From: an uncultured Bacteroidales bacterium
GTDB taxonomy: Bacteria; Bacteroidota; Bacteroidia; Bacteroidales; F082
Reading direction: 5' to 3'
DNA length: 46,800 bases
NCBI GenBank assembly: GCA_905234455.1
Contig: CAJOIH010000022.1
Location: 1-46,800 of the forward strand
Below, in pieces: positions 28,745-34,868 of this stretch (positions within the stretch are counted from its first letter, which is position 1; each line of letters opens with the position of its first letter). The translations under genes were made by a program, and so were the position numbers. The notes under the pieces were generated by a model. That model searched no databases, had not been told where the DNA came from, and saw nothing but the letters and a program-made list of their open reading frames with translations.

Positions 28745-29251
28745 ATGAAACAGAGACTTCAATCCATCCTATTTTTCCTTTCGGCCTTGCTGATGGGGCT
28801 GCTGTTCTTCATGCCCTTGGTGGCCTACCTCGATGAATACGGCTCGTATTACAAACTGTACGTCTATGGCGTCAACGCGGTGTCGCTTGCCCAAGGTGTG
28901 GAGTTGCCCTTCAGCTCGGTGTACACCTTGCCGGTGCTGATTCTCACGGTGGCCATCATCCTTCTCAGCTTTTTCATCTCTATCTCGATCTTCAGGGCGG
29001 TGAAGCTGCAGCAGTTCATCCGCCTCTTCAAGCTGTCGCGAATCAACGTGGCGCTGCTGGTGCTGCTCATCGCCACCATCTTCGTCTATTATCTGATGAA
29101 GACCGGTGCTCCTGTGGCCGCCTTCCCGTCGTTCCGCTGGCCGGCATGGGGTGCGTTCCTGCCGCTGATCGCCTTGGTGATGGTCATGCTGGCCTCCTCA
29201 GGCTTGCGCAAGGATATTAAAAAGGTGAAGTCAATCGATAGAATCAGGTAA
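28745..29251 (+). CDS. DUF4293 family membrane protein
   Basis: A 168-residue inner-membrane protein with four predicted helices (about 7-27, 58-82, 98-118, 133-152) and a cytoplasmic basic tail KKVKSIDRIR typical of DUF4293. The N-terminal QRLQSILFFLSALLMGLLFF also matches the family. The function is unknown. As I recall, these genes often sit divergently from rho in Bacteroidales, as here. ATG 28745 is chosen because the earlier in-frame start would overlap the promoter. The last eight bases overlap the convergent phosphodiesterase gene. Confidence 0.87.
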   Translation: MKQRLQSILFFLSALLMGLLFFMPLVAYLDEYGSYYKLYVYGVNAVSLAQGVELPFSSVYTLPVLILTVAIILLSFFISISIFRAVKLQQFIRLFKLSRINVALLVLLIATIFVYYLMKTGAPVAAFPSFRWPAWGAFLPLIALVMVMLASSGLRKDIKKVKSIDRIR

Positions 29252-29741
29252 AACGGTTTTTTTCAAAGATTTCCATGTCTTTGATTTCCTTCCCGTCGAT
29301 GGCGAAACGCACCATCGTGATTTTCTTGTGGAATCCTGACTGTCCGGCGGCACCGGGATTGACGTGAAGGAGGTTGAACTGCTGGTCGTAGATGACCTTC
29401 AGGATATGTGAATGGCCGCAGACGTAAAGCTGCGGCTTTTTTTCTTGCAGGATGTACTTGACCTCAGGCATGTAATGTCCCGGATAGCCGCCGATGTGGG
29501 TCATGTACACATGCACCTGTTCCACCCGGAAGAAAAGGTCCGCGGGATATTGCAAACGGACGATATGGTCGTCGATGTTGCCGTGGACCGCGCGGAGCGG
29601 CTTGAAGGCTGCAAGCTGCTCCGCGGTCTCGATATTGCCGATGTCGCCACAATGCCACACCTCGTCCACGTCCTTGAAGAAGTCAAAGACCTGGGGGATG
29701 AGGGTCCCGTGGGTGTCGGACATCAGGCCGATGCGTTTCAT
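29244..29741 (-). CDS. YfcE/MJ0936-type metallophosphoesterase
   Basis: A 165-residue calcineurin-like phosphoesterase. Metal ligands are visible in order: MSDTHG (Asp8, His10), CGDIGN, GNIDDH, THIGGYPG and CGHSHI. This is the compact YfcE/MJ0936 layout, with phosphodiesterase activity on model substrates but unknown natural substrate. It sits two bases downstream of the DUF3078 gene and is probably co-transcribed. Confidence 0.93.
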   Translation of the reverse strand: MKRIGLMSDTHGTLIPQVFDFFKDVDEVWHCGDIGNIETAEQLAAFKPLRAVHGNIDDHIVRLQYPADLFFRVEQVHVYMTHIGGYPGHYMPEVKYILQEKKPQLYVCGHSHILKVIYDQQFNLLHVNPGAAGQSGFHKKITMVRFAIDGKEIKDMEIFEKNRFT

Positions 29742-29743
29742 CT

Positions 29744-30709
29744 TTATTTCAGGTTGATGAGGAAGCCAATGGCCAACACTTCCTTGAACTGTATCTTGGA
29801 TCCCGTGGTCATCAGCGTGGTTCCGGTGTTCGGGTCGATTTGTGGTTCACCTGCCGCATCATAAACAGGGAACTTGATGTCGTAATCATAAACAAGGTGC
29901 GTGCCGATGTTGCAATTGAGCCATGAGTTCACCTTCAGCACCAACAGGTTCTGCCAATCCACGTCAATGTATTGAGGGTGGTTGAGGTAGTTGGAGAAGA
30001 GTTCCAGCTTTGACTCGAAATCGACGTTCTCGAAAATGGTGTACTTCATTTTGGCGGCCAAACGGGCACCGAACTCGTAACGGACCATCTTCTTGCTGTC
30101 GTGGGTGTACAGGTGGGTGACCTCGTCGTACTTGTCCAACTCGTTGACGCCATAGGCTCCTTGGGAAGCCAACAGCGAGTCGTTCACGATGGTGATACGG
30201 CCGGTCAGCGGTGCGAAGTTGACGGAGAAATGCTCGTTGGGTACCCATTCCATACCAAGACCGAGGGTGATGTAGGCGGGAGCAAGCCATTTCGAAGTGT
30301 AGTTTGTCGAATCCACCTTGTAGTCATAACCGCGTGCAAATTGGGAACGGAAAGCCAACTCCAAGCTGTAGTTCAAATGTTCGGTGGCTTTCAGGCCTGC
30401 CAATGAAGTGAACTCGATGCGGTCGTCGGTCTTGATGGGCTTTTTGTCGAAGTCGAAGATGCTGTAACCCAAGGCCAATCCCAAACTGTTGTCCCACTTG
30501 AAATTGCCTTTGACGTAGTTGATGTTGTAGTTGATGGTCCCCAGCCAGGCCAGCGTGTTCTGGCCACCTGGCGCCCAGTTGGTATACGAACTTTGTGAAA
30601 AATTCAGTCCGATGTTGCCATTGTGACTCCATCCTTCGGTTTTTTCTTCCTGTCCGAAACTGACCATGGCCAATGCCAATGCCAAGACGGTGAATGCTAG
30701 TTTTCTCAT
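29744..30709 (-). CDS. DUF3078 family outer-membrane-associated protein
   Basis: A 321-residue secreted protein with signal peptide (1-19, ending VSFG|Q). The mature sequence is made of amphipathic strands with aromatic ends (GNIGLNFSQSSYTNWAPGG, LNYSLELAFRSQFARGYDY), matching DUF3078, a probable outer-membrane beta-barrel family of Bacteroidota with no known function. It ends in a hydrophobic IGFLINLK strand like the last strand of barrels. Upstream lie two short tandem repeats rather than a recognisable promoter, so it may be read from the TonB-domain gene. Confidence 0.85.
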   Translation of the reverse strand: MRKLAFTVLALALAMVSFGQEEKTEGWSHNGNIGLNFSQSSYTNWAPGGQNTLAWLGTINYNINYVKGNFKWDNSLGLALGYSIFDFDKKPIKTDDRIEFTSLAGLKATEHLNYSLELAFRSQFARGYDYKVDSTNYTSKWLAPAYITLGLGMEWVPNEHFSVNFAPLTGRITIVNDSLLASQGAYGVNELDKYDEVTHLYTHDSKKMVRYEFGARLAAKMKYTIFENVDFESKLELFSNYLNHPQYIDVDWQNLLVLKVNSWLNCNIGTHLVYDYDIKFPVYDAAGEPQIDPNTGTTLMTTGSKIQFKEVLAIGFLINLK

Positions 30710-30710
30710 G

Positions 30711-30738
30711 TTGATTTGTTTATTTGTTGATTTGTTTA
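30711..30738 (-). repeat. 12-base direct repeat before the DUF3078 start
   Basis: TTGATTTGTTTA occurs twice (30711-30722 and 30727-30738) separated by TTTG, directly upstream of the DUF3078 ATG. On the transcript it reads as an A-rich, unstructured leader. Confidence 0.7.
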
Positions 30739-30745
30739 ACTTCTA

Positions 30746-30766
30746 ACTCCTCACTCCTTACTCCTT
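30746..30766. repeat. 7-base tandem repeat, three copies
   Basis: ACTCCTC, ACTCCTT and ACTCCTT in a row, followed by ACTA, between the DUF3078 leader and the stop of the TonB-domain gene. Copy number could vary by slippage. Confidence 0.7.
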
Positions 30767-30767
30767 A

Positions 30768-31556
30768 CTAATAACTGTTTCCGTCCTGAAAGTTCCTCGA
30801 CCCGATGGTAAAGGTGATGTCCTGATAGTTGTGGCTTCTCACGTATTTGCCGTTTTTCACCGCAGGAATCCAGTGGGTGTCCTGCAACAGGCGGATGGCT
30901 TCGTTGTCGCATCCTGCGCCCACCGACTTGTTGACGGTGATGTTCGACACATTGCCGTTGGTCTCCACCACGAAGTCGAGCCTGACGGTGCCGCTCACCT
31001 CCGACATTTTGGCGGCAGTGGGATATTCGAGGTTGTTGAGGATGTACTGGGCCATGCTACTGCCGTCGGCGAAATAGGGCTTCGCCATCTCTTCGAGCTG
31101 ACGGGTCTCAAAGATCTGATAGCTGTCGTCGGCTTCCAAGGTCAGAGGCAACGCCACGCGTTCGTGTTTTTTCCAATAACGTTTGTAGGCCTTGGCGCTG
31201 TATTCCACCTCATATTCCATGTCCGATGCAATGGCCAGCATGTTCTTGGTGGCGGGATTCCAGAGGATCTTCCTCACCAGGTCCAAAGCGTTGTCGTTGG
31301 CAGCCTCACTAAACGATTCCTTGATGCGGTAGTCGCTGCCGTTGCCCTTCTCGTCGAGATGGAAGGCCACCACCACCTTGCCCTTGTTGCCGGCCTGAAG
31401 GTCGGCTTCGGGATACACGAGGTTCTGTTCGATGAAATCCTCGGTTAAATCATCTCCTGCCTTGGGCGTGGCATGGCTCACTTGCGCGAAACCAGCGGCG
31501 GCAAAGCCCAGGAGCATTAGGATCAATACGTATTGCTTAATTCTTAACTTATTCAT
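30768..31556 (-). CDS. secreted protein with two TonB C-terminal-like domains
   Basis: A 262-residue protein with a cleavable signal peptide (to AAAGFAQ, about residue 25). It has two copies of the TonB C-terminal fold: the first around EDFIEQNLVYPEADLQAG with GKVVVAFHLDEKG, the second around YILNNLEYPTAAKMSEVSG with TVRLDFVVETNGNV and VKNGKYVRS. In energy-transducing TonB this domain follows a membrane anchor and a proline-rich spacer; neither is present here, so this is probably a periplasmic relative rather than a true energy transducer. ATG 31556 is chosen because it starts the signal peptide. Confidence 0.85.
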   Translation of the reverse strand: MNKLRIKQYVLILMLLGFAAAGFAQVSHATPKAGDDLTEDFIEQNLVYPEADLQAGNKGKVVVAFHLDEKGNGSDYRIKESFSEAANDNALDLVRKILWNPATKNMLAIASDMEYEVEYSAKAYKRYWKKHERVALPLTLEADDSYQIFETRQLEEMAKPYFADGSSMAQYILNNLEYPTAAKMSEVSGTVRLDFVVETNGNVSNITVNKSVGAGCDNEAIRLLQDTHWIPAVKNGKYVRSHNYQDITFTIGSRNFQDGNSY

Positions 31557-31621
31557 AATCAAATGGTTGTAGTTTTTAATAGTTTCTTGTTTTCCCGTGG
31601 CTAATATACTATTATTATTTT

Positions 31622-31629
31622 TATTTTTG
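31622..31629 (+). promoter_or_regulatory. -7 box candidate for rlmB
   Basis: TATTTTTG, exact TAnnTTTG match, 18 bases before the rlmB ATG; no TTG at the expected distance. Confidence 0.4.
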
Positions 31630-31647
31630 CAAGAAAAATTGCCAACC

Positions 31648-32382
31648 ATGGAAAACAACATGATATTCGGGGTGCATCCCGTGTTGGAGCTGATTCGCTC
31701 GCAGAAGGAGATTGAAAAGGTTTTCATCCAAGCCGGTGCCCGTTCGATGGAGATCACTGAGATTGCCAACACTTGCCGTGCCCAGGGCATTCCGGTGCAG
31801 TATGTGCCCATTGAGAAGATGAACCGCCTGACGCGCAAGAACCACCAGGGTGTGGTGGCTTTTATCTGTCCGATTGAATACCAACCTTTGGAGAAGGTGA
31901 TTCCCTCAGTTTTTGAGGAGGGTAGGGATCCCTTTGTGCTGATGCTTGACCGTGTGACCGATGTCCGTAACTTCGGTGCCATCGCCCGTACCGCCTATGC
32001 CGCCGGCGTGGATGCCATCGTCATTCCTTCCAAAGGCTCGGCATTGATTAATGGCGATGCCATGAAGACCTCTGCTGGTGCTTTATCATTAATTAATGTA
32101 TGCCGTGTCGACAACATGAAGGACGCCATCGACTTCCTTCAGGCCAGCGGCTTGCGTGTGGTGGGCTTCACCGAGAAGGCGCGCGAAAGTCTTTGGAAGT
32201 CTGACCTCACTGGCCCCCTCTGTGTGATGATGGGCTCCGAGGAGGACGGCATCAGTCCTGCCTACCTCAAGCGCCTCGACGCCCACCTGATGATCCCCAT
32301 GCCCGGCGACATCGACTCACTCAACGTCTCCGTAGCCACAGGTATCGTTTGCTTTGAGGTGGTGAGACAGAGAATGGGATGA
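31648..32382 (+). CDS. rlmB: 23S rRNA (guanosine-2'-O-)-methyltransferase RlmB / TrmH family
   Basis: A 244-residue SPOUT methyltransferase. The N-terminal L30e-like substrate-binding domain spans about 1-75. The three knot motifs are DVRNFGAIARTAYAAG, MMGSEEDGISP and DSLNVSVATGIVCFE, all complete. RlmB methylates G2251 of 23S rRNA (E. coli numbering); TrmH-type relatives act on tRNA, so the exact target is inferred from the L30e domain and length. ATG 31648 is preferred to an upstream in-frame start. It contains the double hexamer ATTAATTAAT near 32090. Confidence 0.93.
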   Translation: MENNMIFGVHPVLELIRSQKEIEKVFIQAGARSMEITEIANTCRAQGIPVQYVPIEKMNRLTRKNHQGVVAFICPIEYQPLEKVIPSVFEEGRDPFVLMLDRVTDVRNFGAIARTAYAAGVDAIVIPSKGSALINGDAMKTSAGALSLINVCRVDNMKDAIDFLQASGLRVVGFTEKARESLWKSDLTGPLCVMMGSEEDGISPAYLKRLDAHLMIPMPGDIDSLNVSVATGIVCFEVVRQRMG

Positions 32383-32391
32383 TTTTTTTTC

Positions 32392-32421
32392 TTGCTTTTT
32401 TAAAAATATTGTATATATTTG
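32392..32421 (+). promoter_or_regulatory. sigma-ABfr promoter of the MNT/HEPN pair
   Basis: TTG (32392-32394), 19 bases, TATATTTG (32414-32421): full consensus, 21 bases before the ATG at 32443. Confidence 0.8.
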
Positions 32422-32442
32422 CAGATTGAAAAAACAAACAAA

Positions 32443-32766
32443 ATGTCAACACGTCAACTTGAGATAGAAAGTCTGATAAAGCGTCTAGGGGCGGAGATAC
32501 TACCGGAAGGCGCTCGGTTGATGTTGTTCGGCTCACAAGCTCGTGACGAGGCAACACCCTATTCTGACTGGGATTTGCTTATCCTTATCGATGGAGAGAA
32601 AGTGAGTAATGAGGATTTCGATAGTTGGGCATTCCCATTCATCTCCTTAGGCTGGTCGCTTGGCGTTGAAATCAATCCTGTTGTCTATACATACAGTGAA
32701 TGGCGGAAGAGAAGTATTACACCTTTTTATAAAAATGTGATGAAGGAAAGGGTTGAGTTATGCTGA
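32443..32766 (+). CDS. MNT-type minimal nucleotidyltransferase, antitoxin-like
   Basis: A 107-residue protein with the nucleotidyltransferase signature GS-x10-DxD (GSQARDEATPYSDWD, about residues 31-45), complete and correctly spaced. MNT proteins paired with HEPN proteins are type VII-like antitoxins: MntA of Shewanella AMPylates its HepT toxin. Here the HEPN gene follows with a seven-base overlap, the usual arrangement. I take ATG 32443; a TTG at 32419 would lie in the promoter. Base composition is lower in GC than the neighbouring housekeeping genes, which fits acquisition by transfer. Confidence 0.9.
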   Translation: MSTRQLEIESLIKRLGAEILPEGARLMLFGSQARDEATPYSDWDLLILIDGEKVSNEDFDSWAFPFISLGWSLGVEINPVVYTYSEWRKRSITPFYKNVMKERVELC

Positions 32767-33158
32767 CAGATGGAGAAAGAGAAGCCTTGGTGAAGTACCG
32801 TGTTGAGAAAGCCTACGAAACGTTGGCCGAAGCCCGTGATTGTGCCAAGATAAACCATTGGACTTTGGCAGCCAATCGTTTGTATTATGCGACATTTTAT
32901 GCTTCAAAGGCTTTGCTAATTCAAAATGGAATAGTTGCAAAATCTCATGAGGGTGTGATTGGGATGATAGGTCAGTCATTCGTCGTTCCAGGCATAATTA
33001 CAAAAGACGAAGCCAAACTTTTGGCCCGACTTCAAAATATGCGCATGACGGGTGATTATGATGATTTCATCGAATGGGATGAAGAAGAAGTAGAGCCATT
33101 CTTTTCAAAAGTTGAAGAATATATAAACAAGATAAAAGCATTGGTTGAACAAAAATAA
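32760..33158 (+). CDS. HEPN-domain protein, toxin-like partner of the MNT protein
   Basis: A 132-residue helical HEPN protein. The core helix reads AANRLYYATFYASKALL (residues 37-53). In many HEPN RNases of this subgroup the Arg (R40) is followed six residues later by His (the R-x4-6-H active site); here that place is Tyr47. So either the RNase is inactive, or this is one of the HEPN branches that lacks the motif. The overlap with the upstream nucleotidyltransferase gene indicates one operon. It is followed by the 315-base gap with the structured RNA. Confidence 0.88.
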   Translation: MLTDGEREALVKYRVEKAYETLAEARDCAKINHWTLAANRLYYATFYASKALLIQNGIVAKSHEGVIGMIGQSFVVPGIITKDEAKLLARLQNMRMTGDYDDFIEWDEEEVEPFFSKVEEYINKIKALVEQK

Positions 33159-33218
33159 TCGAACGAAAAGAAAAAAGGATTAAAAGAAATAACATATTAA
33201 GATAGCGTTTGTAGCTGT

Positions 33219-33380
33219 CCTTGAACCTCAATTTTCCACAATGTCCTCTTTCCGAGGACAAAACACGTCAAGGGTAAGTCTGCAGATGCCGTATTAGTTA
33301 CGGCGTGGAAGACTTGTTAGACGTGTGGGCGTGGAAACCCTGAGGTTCGAGCAAGGTTTAATTCCACGCTTTTCTTTTGT
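33219..33380 (+). ncRNA. structured RNA of unknown family with terminator-like 3' end
   Basis: The gap between the HEPN gene and the membrane protein gene (33159-33473) holds no convincing protein gene but a dense set of perfect stems. P1 pairs 33220-33230 (CTTGAACCTCA) with 33341-33351. P2 pairs 33233-33239 (TTTCCAC) with 33331-33337. P3 is a hairpin, 33242-33248 with 33254-33260 (TGTCCTC/GAGGACA). P4 pairs 33263-33269 (ACACGTC) with 33320-33326, P5 33276-33281 with 33310-33315, and P6 33288-33293 with 33299-33304. A competing 8-bp stem, GCGTGGAA (33329-33336) with TTCCACGC (33362-33369), is followed by TTTTCTTTT. The segment is clearly richer in G and C than its flanks. I do not recognise the family. 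No clear promoter precedes it. Confidence 0.6.
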
Positions 33381-33473
33381 TGAACATCCCCGATATACAC
33401 ATAGGCAAAAGGATAGTTTTGACCTGCTAATTAAAAAAGACCGTAAACAATACGAATTAAAAATTTACTTTAA

Positions 33474-34721
33474 ATGAGGAATACTGTTGTTTACAAATAC
33501 ATTCTAACGTTTATTCTATTAATAATAGGATACGTTTTATTTGCTCTTATATCTTGGTGTCTTCCAGATGTTCGCATACAAAAAAAAATAAAAGAAAGCA
33601 TAGAAATGGGTGATATTGAGAAAGATTATCCACGAGCCATAGTAAACAAAGAAATATGTCGTATGGATAATTATACAGACGCAATTATACTTAATCAGTC
33701 ATATAATATGACGCTCATGTCACCATTAACTTCCATTATGCTTAATCCAAGTAAGGGAGATGTAACCAGTAATGTTGCGTCTTTACAAGCAGTTGTTGAT
33801 GATGTTGACCAACCTGTAAATACATATGCCCGTTATTGGCATGGAAGTACTTTTTTGATGAGATTTCTTATTACATTTATTGGTCGCTATGCCAATGTAA
33901 GATTATTTTTTTATTACGTATCATCACTTTTGATGTTGCTTCTTTTGGTGCTATTACTTAAGTATTCTTTATGGGAGATTATGTTATCATTAACAGCCGG
34001 TTTTTTGTTTCTACAAGGTTATGTAACACAGTTTTCCATACAATTCTTTCCTGTAATAATTATCACAATATGTGGGTCTATTATGACTATTATTTATCGA
34101 AATGCTCCTAAAAAACTATGTTTGTTGTTTTTCGTCGTAGGGTCCTTGACTGCTTTCTTTGATCTTCTTACAACACCAGTACTTACTATAGGAATACCTT
34201 TATTAATTTATCTTTCAAATAGTAAGCAAGATTCTATAAGCAATAATTGTAGAATGTTAGTTGTTTTCTCTACTACATGGGTTTGTGGATATGGTTTTAC
34301 ATGGATGACCAAATGGGCTTTAGCCACATTTTTTACTCCTGTAAATGTTTTTAAAGAGGCCTTTTCGATGGCTACATATAGAATTGGAGGAGATGTTTTT
34401 TATGTTTCCGATTATAATCGTTTTGATGCAATTCTTGCAAATGTACAAAAAATGCCTGTTTTACCTATTGTAATTATTGTCACTGCAATAGCAATTTGTG
34501 CTTGTGTAGCATTTAATAAAAAAGATTATAAAATATCTTTGTTGTATTTTGTTATTTCTATTATACCATACTTATGGTATTGTATTCTTGCTAATCATTC
34601 TTATATGCATTGCTGGTTTACATATCGTATCCAGATCATTACGCTTACTTCATTCCTAATGGCAGAAATGAGTTTGGTTGATTGGCCTTTACTAAAAAGA
34701 AAAATGTTCTCTAACAATTAA
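33474..34721 (+). CDS. AT-rich polytopic membrane protein, GT-C-like
   Basis: A 415-residue protein with about ten predicted membrane helices. Between helices 1 and 2 lies a long extracytoplasmic segment (about 30-125) that includes NYTDAIILNQSYN and ends in YARYWHGSTFLMRFLITF. The Y-A-R-Y-W-H-G motif is, as I recall, typical of GT-C-like membrane proteins in polysaccharide loci of Firmicutes and Bacteroidota, so a role in surface glycan synthesis is possible but unproven. Codon use is strikingly A/T-rich compared with every other gene here, which indicates recent acquisition. It stands alone with no glycosyltransferase genes nearby, and its leader contains the structured RNA. Confidence 0.8.
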   Translation: MRNTVVYKYILTFILLIIGYVLFALISWCLPDVRIQKKIKESIEMGDIEKDYPRAIVNKEICRMDNYTDAIILNQSYNMTLMSPLTSIMLNPSKGDVTSNVASLQAVVDDVDQPVNTYARYWHGSTFLMRFLITFIGRYANVRLFFYYVSSLLMLLLLVLLLKYSLWEIMLSLTAGFLFLQGYVTQFSIQFFPVIIITICGSIMTIIYRNAPKKLCLLFFVVGSLTAFFDLLTTPVLTIGIPLLIYLSNSKQDSISNNCRMLVVFSTTWVCGYGFTWMTKWALATFFTPVNVFKEAFSMATYRIGGDVFYVSDYNRFDAILANVQKMPVLPIVIIVTAIAICACVAFNKKDYKISLLYFVISIIPYLWYCILANHSYMHCWFTYRIQIITLTSFLMAEMSLVDWPLLKRKMFSNN

Positions 34722-34733
34722 GGTTGTTCTTTT
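34713..34733 (+). terminator. weak terminator candidate after the AT-rich gene
   Basis: Five-bp stem AACAA/TTGTT (34713-34717 with 34724-34728) followed by CTTTT, with the stop codon in the loop. It is AT-rich and short, so efficiency is doubtful. Confidence 0.3.
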
Positions 34734-34868
34734 CATGACATTGGCGGTCTAAAACACGAACACGGGCCCTATTCCTAACATTGGGTGGATCTTCGCTAAA
34801 GTCAGGAATGATAATGGATTATCGCAGTAGAAACGGTGTACAAACCGTCTCTTCATACGAAACTGCGA
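34734..34868. other. intergenic remnant with short inverted repeats
   Basis: No gene is supported. Small inverted repeats occur: ATTCCT/AGGAAT around 34770-34810, and a nested GCAGT/ACTGC with ACGGT/ACCGT near 34824-34866. They may mark the right end of the AT-rich insertion, but no target-site duplication could be recognised by eye. Confidence 0.3.

Noticed and set aside
33241..33297. 18-codon ORF starting ATG-TCC-TCT inside the structured RNA
   Set aside because: Its bases are entirely accounted for by stems P3 to P6 and it has no ribosome site. A leader peptide for attenuation is imaginable but nothing in it (no run of one amino acid) supports that.
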